From NCBI GenBank assembly GCA_034440635.1, contig JAOTON010000943.1, positions 123,501 to 187,500 on the forward strand: DNA of 64,000 nt, read 5' to 3'. The notes beneath the pieces were generated by a model. It was not told where the DNA came from, did not search any database, and saw only the letters and a program-made list of their open reading frames with translations. This DNA comes from Lepas anatifera. Its lineage: Eukaryota > Arthropoda > Thecostraca > Lepadidae. Of the stretch, positions 1-10,879 are shown piece by piece (position 1 is the first letter of the stretch; each line of letters opens with the position of its first letter). The position numbers were made by a program, and so were the translations under genes.

Positions 1-1018
1 ATATGGAAGTCTGAATTATTATTTATACTGTGCACTCTACCTCAGGGTCCCAAAACTGGTTTTGCGCTAGGGTGCTGAGCGTAAAATTTACAATGGAAAA
101 TATAGTAGACGAGTGCAAAATGTAAAAGTTAAAATACTGTATGGGTCAATTAAAAACTTATTAAGCTCCTATTTAAAGTCCGGGCAGCCATTTTTCACTA
201 AATAAATTCCTTACTTCTATACTCCAGGTGAGATCATTCATACGATAGTTATTGAATTCACCTAAAAAAAGCTCCACTTGATGATTGAGTGGAAAATTGT
301 GTAAAAATAACACACAAGTGAATGGAAAAATTAAGCTTGCCGTGGCGTCGCTCTCATCCCAGCACCCCAGGTTTTGAAACACTGTTCTATCTCCTATCCC
401 AGTTTAAATCCCTAATGAAGGTGCGGTGTCCCTTTAAATACTTCAAAATCCCCCCTCCCCCCACTGATCTGCATCGGCACAATTGCCACATCTCTAAATA
501 CTCACCATCATGAATTTCATCGTCTAGTGTCCCTTTAACTTGTGAGAAACACCACTGTGGGATGCCAGAAGTTCCTGCAACATTCACGAGCTTCATTATG
601 CCACGTTCATCCGGTGAGCAGCATGAGTTCCCTTACTGGCGTAACTTCTCCTACTTCATAGAAGGAAATAATTGTAAAGATGATAATGAACGGGATTGCA
701 TAGGTAGCCAAAGAATCGTGTGCAAGCTTGTGGTTCTGGGGATTACCAACGGTGGTGCCAATCTGACAACATCAAATATCAAGTAAAAATAAGTCAGAGA
801 AGACAAGACTGTCACCACAGATATAATGACAGGTGCGTTATTAACAAACTAGACGAGACGCAGGAGGTATAGTAAAAAAGGAACATTCTTACAATGTGAA
901 AAAGGCTTAAGATAGAACAAATATAAATTTTCAAAGAGGCATTCTTCCTAATAACTAAAACAACTGCCCCTGATAATATGACACTGAAATTAAATTGTTT
1001 CTAGCATGATACCAGTAC
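1..1018. other. No recognisable gene
   Basis: AT-rich sequence with only short, unconvincing open frames. I see no protein family, RNA gene or repeat structure here. A short phrase beginning gtgtcccttta occurs twice (near 427 and 528), which could mark an old repeat, but no inverted ends were found. Confidence 0.4.
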
Positions 1019-2200
1019 CTTTTTTTTTTTTTTTTTTTTTTTTTTATTTATATGTATATATATACTCTACTAGGATGGCAGTGACAAAGCATAACCAACG
1101 AGATTACAATAATAGTATTGTGTTGAAGAGCCTTTGACAGAACGATAAAGGTAAAGGAACACACTGACAAGTTGGATATTAAATATATTCAAAAGCAAGC
1201 ACACGGACGCGTTTCGTAACTTCTTCAGCCTGTGTTTGAAGGGTAGAACTATCCGTTGACGCATGAAGGTTTCTGTGAACTCACGTGAGGCTAAACGTGG
1301 ATAATATTTGCCAATATTTTTGATATTGCGAAATCTCCTCTCTTGGAATATAGATTTTCTTTTTGCTCAATTAGGGCCGACTCCAAAAACTTTCTTCTAT
1401 TTTTTTTTTTTTTTTTTTGTAGACCTCTGTGGAGAATTTCTGTATTTTTCCAGTTTGGTAAGTGGTCAAATTGTTCGGAGTGTATTACAAATGAACTCGT
1501 GGTTTTATCATTTCTAAGGTCTGATTTGTGTTCGTAAATTCGTTTTTGCAGGCCGCGATACGTCTCCCCGTAGTAGAATCTTGTGCAGTTTTGACATGGA
1601 ATTTTGTAGACGATGCTGTTCTCATTGCTGTTTTTCGAATCTTGCTTCTTTTTGATGAGGTCTCCTATTTTCAAGCCTGTGCTTGCAATAAAACTAGTCT
1701 CTGCTTGTTTAAGTGTCCTTTCTAGTATTCCGTGTTGAGATGTTTTCGATCCTACAATAGTTCTCAGTGGCGTTGCTCTTGTTTTTCTCGAGATTCTAAT
1801 CTTTTTTGCCTTCAAAAGACATCTCACGATAAATGCTTTAGGATATTTTAGTTTTAGAAACGACAAGAAAATGTGATTGATCTCCTCTTCGAGGTATTCG
1901 TTGCTGCACACACGGAGTCCACGGAGGAAAAAACCAATGATTACCCCGGATTTTACTCGCTCACTATGGGCAGAAAAATAATATATGAAATCTTTGGAGT
2001 TGGTTGGCTTTCTGTATACTTTAAATTTTACTCCGTTGTCAGTCCTCAGAATATTTACGTCCAGAAAAGGTATTCTGTTGTCTTGTTCAGTTTCGATCGT
2101 AAACTGGATGGAAGGTTCTACATTGTTCATCTGAACCGGTTTGTCTTCCAAATTCATTTCCTCTGGCACTAGACCAAAAATGTCGTCTATATATCTATAC
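1019..2200 (-). mobile_element. Penelope-like retroelement copy 1, 5'-truncated, poly(A)-ended
   Basis: On the minus strand this copy runs from the YIDD motif of the reverse transcriptase through a GIY-YIG endonuclease into a 3' untranslated tail. The tail ends in a run of about 25 A (read as T at 1019-1045). The 3' tail contains a hammerhead-like motif. The 5' part of the reverse transcriptase is absent. It abuts a second copy in opposite orientation at about 2200, so the two copies stand head to head. Confidence 0.85.
1200..1234 (-). ncRNA. Hammerhead ribozyme-like motif in Penelope 3' tail (copy 1)
   Basis: The minus strand reads CTGAAGA, then six bases, then GAAAC, then a two-base loop and GTC before CGTGTG. 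That matches the hammerhead core CUGANGA...GAAA...UH with a very short stem III, as known for minimal hammerheads of Penelope elements. Stem I (CACAGG against CGTGTG) pairs with one mismatch. Stem II is essentially absent, so activity is doubtful. Confidence 0.5.
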
Positions 2201-2229
2201 AGAAAGCCAACCAACTCCGAAGATTTCAT
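1291..2229 (-). pseudogene. Penelope-like RT C-terminus plus GIY-YIG endonuclease (5'-truncated)
   Basis: An uninterrupted 312-residue frame. YIDD at residues 13-16 is the reverse transcriptase catalytic motif, IPFLDV (53-58) and VYRKPT (71-76) are the following conserved blocks, and a basic region leads to a GIY-YIG endonuclease: VYKIPC (207-212), FYYGET (218-223), an arginine in GLQKR, and a glutamate in the LESALIE block near residue 285. Cysteines in PCQNC match the zinc-binding cysteines of Penelope endonucleases. The family copies RNA into DNA with target-primed integration. The first dozen codons are not element sequence: they read through the antisense of the neighbouring inverted copy. 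Fingers and most of the palm are missing, so it cannot be an active polymerase, although the endonuclease part looks intact. It differs from the facing copy by scattered substitutions. Confidence 0.85.
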
Positions 2230-3058
2230 ACATTATTTTTTCTGCCCATAGTGAGCGAGTAAAATCCGGAGTAATCATTGGGTTTTTCCTCCGTGCACTC
2301 CGTGTGTGCAGCAACGAATACCTCGAAGAGGAAATCAATCACATTTTCTCGTCGTTTCTAAAACTAAAATACCCTAAAGCATTTATCGTGAGATGTCTTT
2401 TGAAGGCAAAAAAGATTAGACACTCGAGAAAAACAAGAGCAACGCCACTGAGAACTAATGTAGGACCGAAAACATCTCAACACGGAATATTAGAAAGGAC
2501 ACTTAAACAAGCAGAGATTAGGTTTATTGCAAGCACAGGCTTGAAAATAGGAGACCTCATCAAAAAGAAGCAAGATTCGAAAAACAGCAATGAGAACAGC
2601 ATCGTCTACAAAATTCCATGTCAAAACTGCACAAGATTCTAGTACGGGGAGACGTATCGCGGCCTGCAAAAACGAATTTACGAACACAAATCAGACCTTA
2701 GAAATAATAAAACCACGAGTTCATTTGTAATACACTCCGAACAATTTGACCACTTACTAAACTGGAAAAATGCAGAAATTCTCCACAGAGGCCTACCAAA
2801 ACAAATGGAAGAAAGTTTTTGGAGTCGGCCCTAATTGAACAAAAAGAAAATCCAAATTCCAAGAGAGGAGATTTCGCAATATCAAAAATATTGGCAAATA
2901 TTATCCACGTTTAGTCTCACGCGAGTTCACAGAAACCTTCATGCGCCAACGGATGGTTCTACCCTTCAAACACACGCTGAAGAAGTTACAAAACGCGTCC
3001 GTGTGCTTGCTTTTGCATATATTTAATATCCAACTTGTCAGTGTGTTCCTTTACCTTT
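2203..3058 (+). pseudogene. Penelope-like retroelement copy 2 (inverted, with a stop)
   Basis: The plus strand repeats the same element from the KPTNS block onward, through the basic linker and the GIY-YIG endonuclease to the 3' tail. One in-frame TAG replaces the first tyrosine of the YYGETY segment near 2641, and further changes disrupt the frame after the endonuclease (around 2810-2835), so it is dead. The homology with copy 1 includes the 3' untranslated part and stops near 3058, where the two tails diverge. It lacks everything upstream of KPTNS, including YIDD. The arrangement, two 5'-truncated copies facing away from a shared breakpoint, is typical of Penelope insertions. Confidence 0.85.
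2971..3005 (+). ncRNA. Hammerhead-like motif in Penelope copy 2 (core mutated)
   Basis: The same motif as in copy 1. Here stem I pairs perfectly (CACACG with CGTGTG), but the G of the GAAA core is changed to A. The two copies thus carry complementary defects. This copy should be inactive. Confidence 0.45.
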
Positions 3059-3061
3059 AAT

Positions 3062-4360
3062 AGTATTGTGGTCTCATTACTAGTGCCTGTTAGATGGATG
3101 CACGTCGAAGTAGAGGAAACAGCTGAGGGGCAGCCTTTATAACGAATGCCAAATGTATTGTGCAGTCCTTGACGAAAGTAATGGTGGTTCTCCGCACATT
3201 CGCCAAGCCTTAAAATCGTTCTCAGACAAATCTTTAACACGGAATCTTAAGGCTTTACCCCTGCCCATAATTTTCCAGACGCGTTAAACACTGGAAGATT
3301 AGGTGGTACAGATTAAGTCACTTCCAATGACGTTAAGTCTTAAATACCGACCACACCGGCAGCATACTTCCCTCCAGTCCTGCACCAAGAGAACTTCCGA
3401 AGCATCCAACAGATTCTAGCTCACAATATTTTGTTGGGCGGGGGTGCCTAAAAACAACTTTTTCGGTTAAAAGACTTTCAAATAAAGAAATCATAGGCTG
3501 GTAATTGAAGCACAGCTTATGTTTGCTCTTCTCATGCCTCACTGGGAGAGTTCATCAACCCTGAGAACGTAATTGTCAAAATGATAGTGACGGATGTTGG
3601 TACTTCAGCTGATTAAACCACGGTTTCAATCTTGGACAATTCAATTGTGACAGCACAGTCATAATTGAGCTGTGCATGTAATGCACATGCAAAGGAGCAT
3701 GTAATGCATGTCTCAGTTCCACTGCATGATCTTGGTGCACTCTGTTGCACAGCACGTTTTGTTTTGCTGCCAACGTAGAACGTTCATACACTGAAACTGA
3801 ACATGGGTCATAAGGTATGTTGCAAATGGGATACTACTAAGCAGGAATCGTATGTTTGTGCAATCTACGGTCGCCAGAGAGCGTGCAGTCCCTAAATTTA
3901 CGCTCAGACGGTCACAGATGAGGCAGTGGTGGCACTGAAGACAGGGAAAGGTGGAAACAACAGTACTCAGGGAGTGTTATAGACGCACCATCAACGTGCG
4001 AATAGACACCCTCTCAAGGTCTCGAGAGATCTCCGTGTGGCTTGTTTTGCACTAAACGCACAGGGATGCCTTCAAAGATATACAAAACTAATGGATCTTC
4101 CCGTCTGCCCCAAAACAATGCACTCTATAGAAATTGACGGGCACCTCTCGATTCGAGATAAAACAGCCCCAGTTGACAACGTCTTCAAAACAGGTACTTT
4201 ATCTTCGGAACTGGGGGGGGGGGATTGAAGCCTCTTTTTGGTGTGGAACCACGGCCGTGTGACATGAGCTAGGTACCGTCTTAGAAAATAGCCCGGCATC
4301 CGCAAAGCCCATTTTGAGGAGAGGGCGCCACTAACCAGACATAGGTATCACAGCGAAATC
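3062..4360. other. No recognisable gene
   Basis: Mixed-composition sequence without a frame I can assign. A G run sits near 4207-4215. Nothing else is evident. Confidence 0.4.
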
Positions 4361-4400
4361 CGGGCAAGCTTCGGCACCAAAGGTGCCGAAGCTTTCCCCG
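4361..4400. repeat. Perfect 13-bp hairpin with 3-base loop
   Basis: Stem AAGCTTCGGCACC at 4366-4378, loop AAA, complementary arm 4382-4394. CGGG and CCCG extend it after a two-base mismatch. It lies just left of a second, longer hairpin. Confidence 0.8.
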
Positions 4401-4411
4401 GCCTTTGGAGG

Positions 4412-4465
4412 GCGAAGCCAGGGATATCGCCCTCCGAATGGAGATGGCGATATCCCTGGCTACGC
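4412..4465. repeat. Long near-perfect hairpin
   Basis: The 16-bp arms AGCCAGGGATATCGCC (4416-4431) and its complement (4446-4461) are perfect. The inside folds further through CTCC and GGAG around a GAAT loop, with one two-base bulge. Outer GCG and CGC extend the stem past one mismatch. It may be the core of a foldback element. I see no flanking duplication. Confidence 0.8.
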
Positions 4466-4562
4466 AAATGATGTGCAGACTAAAATGCCGCTAGTAAATC
4501 ATCTGTAGAATTATGGCAAAAGTGGTTTAATTATTGTTCGATTTATATCAAACTGAAGTTCA

Positions 4563-5245
4563 CATTCATAATGTAATCAACCATAAAGTGTTCTGCATTA
4601 GAATGTACTGTAATATTGGACATCTTGTATTATTATATTTCTTAATTTACTAGTCCCATCCATGGATACAGCCACAGATTGAGAAAATGTACTTAAGCAC
4701 TAACAGTTATTCTTCAACCATATTCACAGCTGCAGAAAGCGGTAAAAACCTAAAGAAAGTTTCAATTCATAATGTAATAAACCATAAAGTGTTCTGCATT
4801 AGAATGTGCTGTAATATTGGACCTCTTGTATTATTATATTTCTTAATTTACTAGTCCCTTTCATAGCTATTGACAATATATCGCCAACATCCATCCATGG
4901 ATACAGCCACAGATTGAGAAAATGTACTTAAGCACTAACAGTTATTCTTCAACCATATTCACAGCTGCAGAAGCGGTAAAAACCTAAAGAAAGTTTCAAT
5001 TCATAATGTAATCAACCATAAGTATTCTGCATTAGAATGTGCTGTAATATTGGACATCTTGTATTATTATATTTCTTAATTTACTAGTCCCTTTCATATC
5101 TATTGACAATAAATCGCCAACATCCATCCATGGATACAGCCACAGATTGAGAAAATGTACTGAAGCACTAACAGTTATTCTTCAACCATATTCAAAGCTG
5201 CAGAAAGCGGTAAAAACCTAAAGAAAGTTTCAATTCAATGACAGT
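4563..5245. repeat. 234-bp satellite, three tandem units
   Basis: Units at 4563-4762, 4763-4996 and 4997-5230 share nearly identical AT-rich sequence, and a fragment of a fourth starts at 5231. The first unit lacks about 34 bases present in the other two (the segment around tatcgccaacatcc). Divergence between units is low, so the array is recent or homogenised. Confidence 0.9.
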
Positions 5246-8200
5246 ATAAAAACCATGAAATCGGGCTTTCAAGGAGGTGAAGTCATTTTTTCTCTCTCAC
5301 TAAGCTGCACACTACGTTCTTAAGCCTCACACGTTAGTTGAGACTTTTGAATACCACAAAAAATAATAAAAATAGGAGCTCATCAAGACTAAAACTATAT
5401 GATTGCCCTGAGTATCTGACCAATGATCCCTGAGGCGACTGTCACGCTCAGCGAGAAAAGCCAGGATTCGGATCGACCAGGGCGATACAAGCTAGCCAAA
5501 ATAGACCCGCCACGTTCCAGCGGAGCTTTTAGAGGGAAGACTAACTTTAGAACGAAAACGTCATACTGCACTCATCGTGCAATAGAATAATCAATGCCTA
5601 AGCGCAGGAACAGGGTTCATAAGATATTCTTACAAGGGAGAAATTTCCGACACTGTTCACCAAACAATAAATTCGTGCTATGCTCGATTCATCCCTCCTG
5701 TACAGGATTCGGACGTAACAGCGCAGAAAATGCTACCCCATTAAATAGCAGACCTCACACTGGAGTTGTAGGCGATTAAAAGGACATTGGTATTAGGCTT
5801 GGCCTTGGTATTGCAACCAAGTTTGGAATGATCTTATCGGCAATCCCGTGTTGGCCTGACAAACTAGACCTGACATATGTGATGTAAACTTAAATTTTGA
5901 ACCAATAATAGCAAAATCCTTCCACAGTCAAGTTTTTTAGGCGGTGTCTTGTCAGAATTGATCCAAAATGAGGACTGAGATGATGAAGTCACACTTTGAA
6001 AGAACGAGTCCCATCTGGCGGCCCACTGATGAGGTGGATTTAATCGGCGGCTGACCAGCTGGTATTCGTTCACTTGTCAGAGAATCCTGTGCCATCTGCA
6101 TACAAGAGACAGCCCCATTGAACTTCACCCAGAATGTTGTTGATGAAAATGACAATGAGGAGCGCGCATTGAAAGAACATTCGAGGACCCCTGGCGCTAA
6201 CTTGCCTCCAGTCGGAAGGTTGTAATATTAAGAATTTCTACCTCGCGATGATTGCAGCGAACTGATATGAACAACTTTACAGTTGGGTCCCTTGGATGGT
6301 ACGAGTTCTTCCAAGTAATGAATCGACGGTCTATGGACAATGTTAATAAAACAGCAGGAAATTCATACAAATTGTGGCATTCCATATCCCTTCCAAAAAA
6401 GGTTTCCCGTATCTGGTTGGTCAACACACAGGTCATTGATTCAGAATTTAGGCGGAGGGAGCCCAAGCTGTGGAAGACATAGCACTCTGGTGTCATGTTA
6501 AAAGAGTTGACAATAAGCAGTGTCCCATAAGAAGATGAACATATCTATGGTTGGACAGATATTGCTGTCATTTTTAAGCAGTATTTTGAACACTTTACAT
6601 CACATAGTAAATATACCAATTCTGAATTATTACATCCCATCTTCTCATCCCATCCCACCAAGTAGTAACACCAACTTTTTTCAGAATCCCCAAAATGCCT
6701 CATTCAGGTCTATCAATTCTAAAGCAGTGCTAACAGAACATTCTGTTACAATAAAGTGTGACAGAATACTGGGTCAATACCCCATAAGAGTCTATGAAAG
6801 TCCTCATGGTGGAATAAACAAATTTTCTAACGTCTTGCATTTAAAACACATGCCTTCCCAGGGTTGTCTGAAGCAGACACCACTGCTTCATATCAGGTAC
6901 TTTTTCGAACATTTTGATGTGTCAAGGCCTGTTTAAGGGTGATGTTTAGGTCCAGCATAACTTATGTATGCACTTGAAATATTTAGCATTTTTGGGGGAT
7001 TCTAGCCAACTCAGCTTAGCCCAAAAATCTTCCTTTGTTTCCTAGTATGGATAGTGGAGCACACATTGAAGGCTGCTTCCTTCAGCTGTTCCTAACACCA
7101 ATCACACAACAAAATCAAACCATGCAGCACATCTGTGTCAGTGAGTCACAGACATAACCTGGTTTAAGTTTTTTAAGTTTGCATATTATAAACAAAACAT
7201 GAAATAAAGCATGGGCAAGCAAAATTCAGGACAATTGGTCAGCTTTACCTCTGGTACCCCTTTATGTAAAAGGAAATCTAAGGTGATATTTCACTTGGAA
7301 AGTCTCAAACAGACCATCAATACCAGTTTCATGCCAAAATGCTTTAGGAAAGTTCAGGATACTAAAAAGGGGTGGTACATGAATCTCCAAAAGTAGGGAC
7401 ACTCACAAAGCAGATTGTGACATCCTACAAGGTGCCCACAATAGTTTGGCTTCATAACAGAGTATCATGACACTTTTTTCCATTTTCTCTAGTGTAAATT
7501 TTGGAGAAGAGAATGTCTGAGCATCCAGAAAACCCCAAACAAGGCCAACACATGCGGACCTCCTTTGGATAACATGGCCAACATAAGGTGGCCTCATACT
7601 GCCCACATAAGCTGTGCAGTGGTTCTTGGCTCCTAAATATTCATAGTTTCATGTTCTATGCCACCAAACAATTACTAAATTACACCATGGATTACATGTC
7701 ACACCATTCTCCCTTGCTGTGTGCTCAGCCAGGGTTGTGTCTGCATGGCAAATAGCACTCAATTTACAGGCTGCTGACCTATGTTCAAGTCCCTGGGGAC
7801 AGGCATTTGGCATAAGTATCTCTGATATCCCTACTACCCACCCATTGGTGTGAAAATTGGTGACACCATATTATTTCAGCAGCCTGTGTGTTCATTAGAC
7901 CCAATAACAATTGATGGTTGCTTACTATCTGTTGTTAGGTGCACTCCTGTACCATAACTTTGTGCCATGTTTCTTTAAATCACCAAAAGGTTGTAAAAGA
8001 GCTCACTGACTCATTTCAACATTGCATACCCCACTAAAAGGCTCAGTTGAATACATTATTTGCATCCGAAGTAGCATGAACCGTGATAATATCTTAATTG
8101 TAATGGAACCTGAGGTGAATAAGGCAGCAAAGAAGTTCATGCTTTCACTTCAGTGGTTGATAATAAACTCAAATTGTGTCCCTGGAGGATATGCACTACA

Positions 8201-9082
8201 TAAAACAGTGCATCCTCCCCAATATTTATTTCAAAGAACTGGAAATGTGGAAATGTCAGATCGTGTTAGCAATAAACAATCCTTTATTTACAAGTGTGTG
8301 CTACATGCAATGTATTGGGAATGAATGGCAGTATCTCATCCATGTAAGAAAGGCTGCACTTCGGATGCGCGTCAAACTCATTATGACATTGTACAATGCA
8401 CATGAAACTAAACAAGTAGGTATAAACCCACTGCACGATTCGCTTTCGCCACGCCTAACGACAGAGGAAGTTTTACTTTCTATAATCTAAGGCTTACCTG
8501 CCATATCAAAAGTGATTGACAGCTAGAAATAAGGAAAAACAAATGAACATAAAGAAAAAAGGCTATGTAAAAACACATTCAATCCTCCAAATTCAACAAT
8601 CCACGCATCTTGAGGCGAGAAAGCAAGGGAGTATGGCGGCAAAGTAGAGGTGATATAACATGGGAAAGGCCCATGGTACTTTGGAAACTCAAAAGTTTAA
8701 TATCCTGAAACAAATATATGCACTGGTGAAAATGAACTGAAATGCATAAATATAACTAAAATATTCACTTTTGGAAGAAATGCTGCATGTCTCAATATCA
8801 CTTTATTTTTCCAGCACTATCAACAAAATCAGTGGTGCCAATACCGTGGCAAATGATTCCCGTCCGCCACTTGAAGGCAGTGATGCAAAACTTGGGTAAT
8901 ACTAAAGTCGTTTATAGCGTTTCCGCAGAAAATTCTCGGAATGATGATGCGTGTGATGATTTCGCAACAAAGGCAACACATATATTGAAAATATTTCACT
9001 CTAGGACTACTGAAGCCACACAGGTCTTACAAGTTACTCCCAGACAGCGTAAACAGGCGGAATACAGACGTGTTTGACCCTG
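5246..9082. other. AT-rich stretch without recognisable genes
   Basis: Several open frames of 60-140 codons occur on both strands (the longest is 6520-6936, plus), but none has a recognisable motif, signal peptide or family resemblance. No mobile-element ends were seen. It looks like ordinary intergenic or intronic DNA. Confidence 0.4.
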
Positions 9083-9100
9083 ATCAAAGACCTTCTGTAC
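9083..9100. repeat. 18-bp direct repeat, left copy
   Basis: ATCAAAGACCTTCTGTAC is repeated exactly at 9938-9955. The two copies bracket a GC-rich gag fragment and look like a target-site duplication or a repair footprint. Confidence 0.75.
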
Positions 9101-9937
9101 GTGCGCCCTCGGATGCGACCGGACGTGCCGCAGTTTCCTTGCCTTCGATCAGGGCGACCGTTTCTTTGAGATAATTCTGGTCAAAGCCCTGAATGCCCAA
9201 GACCTCCTGGCGGATGCTCTCGTCGGTGAGGACGCTCAGCAGAGCGAGTTGCACGATTTCGTCGGTGTAATTGACCAGGGGCGGACGCAGACACGAGTTT
9301 TGGGGGGCAAACCCATGTCTGCCTCTCCTCCTGGGAGGGGGGGTGGTAGCGAAGATTTTTTTGCTCTACATACCTAACGTAAACACCTTTTTCAAAAAAT
9401 GTCCGGCGTTTGGGGGCGCCAAAAGATAGTTCCCCCTCTCAAGCGCTTTGGGGGCATGGCCGGGAGGCGTGCCACGTATTGGCACACCGGTTCCCCACTG
9501 TCCTGAGGGGAGTGAAGGAGGGAAGCTCGGCGGGCACTGAGCGCAATAGACACAACGGCCAAGCGCTTCATGGCCTGCATGACTTCAGCTACAGATTTGC
9601 TGGCGATAGACGGGTCCTCCCGGAACATGACGCTCTCTAGTGGAGGCTCACAGCAGGCGAGAAGCTGCACCGTATCTTGGCCAGGAGATAACTCGGTCCG
9701 TTACAGAAAACGGCCCATCGTTGAGTGAAGGCCATTCACTCATCCTCACTAATCCCTTGATTGAGCGAGGGACGGTTAATTTTAGGAGGCTTCTGGCGGG
9801 TGGAGCTCGCAGTGTGCACATTGGCCTGGTGCAGTTGCATCAAGGCGATGCAGGTCTGCATGTCAGGTGCGGTCTTGGTCGCACCACACCCGGCGGCTTC
9901 GCATGTGAGCGTGACGCCCGCTGGTGCTGGGAGCATA
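9101..9937 (-). pseudogene. Retrotransposon gag fragment (broken, MITE-interrupted)
   Basis: Read on the minus strand, the start near 9936 gives a C2H2-like finger (CEAAGC followed by HQANVH), then a region with CEPP and a lysine-rich KSVAEVMQAMKRLAV block. After an inserted MITE come VNYTDEIVQLALLSVL and a segment ending LIEGKETAARPVAS. The order (N-terminal finger, LL.CC region, RL block, YTD..I...LL..I.D, V.LIE.KE) matches Gag proteins of LTR retrotransposons in marine invertebrates. A stop near 9736, frame changes, and the MITE at 9276-9467 show that it is dead. It is much more GC-rich than the flanking DNA and has no LTRs. Perfect 18-bp direct repeats flank it. Confidence 0.65.
9276..9467. 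mobile_element. MITE, CAGGGGCGGACGCAG family, right end lost
   Basis: It starts with CAGGGGCGGACGCAG and shares its interior with the complete copy at 45375-45642 (gctctaca..acct, aacacctttttt, agcgctttgggggcatggccgg). The terminal 25 or so bases on the right are missing. It splits the gag fragment. Confidence 0.7.
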
Positions 9938-9955
9938 ATCAAAGACCTTCTGTAC
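9938..9955. repeat. 18-bp direct repeat, right copy
   Basis: An exact match of 9083-9100. It ends two bases from the first possible ATG of the gag fragment on the minus strand. Confidence 0.75.
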
Positions 9956-10879
9956 TTGACTCCTTACTTTATTAAGAATCAAAACCGAATGCTCCCAGCA
10001 TCTGGAAAGGATAGGAAAGGGATGCCATTACCTAAACAGGATATCACACTCCTACAGACCCGAACAAAGGTCCTCAGAGAACTCATCTAAGGACATTTGC
10101 ATGGATTCCTTTGAGGACGGAAAATCCTGAAAAGTTTAACATTTCTTCACCACGTGCTGTAACAGCCCTCGCCTGTGATTTTCGTCATACAGAAGCGCTT
10201 GGTAGTGTCCCTAAACGAACCTAAATCGCAGTCCTAACCGTTAGGGACACAACTTTTATGTGTTTTCATAGGTGGTTCAATTCCATGGAAACTTTGCCCA
10301 CAAGGGGGGGCGGCGGCGTGATAACTAGGGGATCCTTTTTTAAAATCAACCAACCAACACCAATCAACCAATCAACCAACACTGCACCCATGTATGGTCT
10401 CAATATCAACCTGACTGACAAATCACCGGGCGGATCACCGCGTCGTCGTGTCGCCTCCGCCCGCCTCCGTCGCCGTCCGTCGCGAGCGAGCGAAACCGAG
10501 CCGACAATGCGATGGCGCCTTGCTTCTCTGGACGCTATACTCGCCCGTGTCGGCGGCACCCGTAAATTCGCGACACTAATGGAGAGAGAAATTATGGAAT
10601 TAATGGGAGCCACGTCCCGTCTTTTATTTCCGTTCCCGTTATTCAGCGCCCTCCGTTCCCAAACAATGCCCCAATTCGATTCAGAGCTACCATGTTATGA
10701 CTATGCATCGTCGTATTGGGCAGGGAGAAGTGTTTGTAGGGTCTACAGCTAACTCCATTTTTCCGTGTTCTAGATGATGTTTATTTGTTCGTGCATTATC
10801 AGCTGCAAATATACGTGTACGGTGTAAAAACATTTCCTAAAGTCCAGGTTGCTTGACCAAGCGCCTCGGAAAAGGATCG
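9956..10879. other. No recognisable gene; one 10-bp inverted repeat
   Basis: A 164-codon plus-strand frame at 10258-10752 is open but shows no family features and is partly low-complexity (RRRVASARLRRR). GTGTCCCTAA at 10205-10214 is inverted at 10241-10250. Nothing else is evident. Confidence 0.35.

Noticed and set aside
4412..4500. A Helitron 3' end (hairpin then CTAG)
   Set aside because: CTAG lies about 30 bases beyond the hairpin instead of roughly ten, and no 5' TC end or Rep/helicase was seen.
6520..6936. A 138-codon plus-strand gene
   Set aside because: Low-complexity residues at the start, no family features, no splice or promoter support.
9101..9937. Bacterial contamination or a bacterial gene
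   Set aside because: The GC-rich segment suggested it, but the minus-strand peptides match the order of retrotransposon Gag motifs and a eukaryotic MITE interrupts it.
10258..10752. A 164-codon plus-strand gene
   Set aside because: Arginine-rich and antisense-open composition. No recognisable domain or initiation context.
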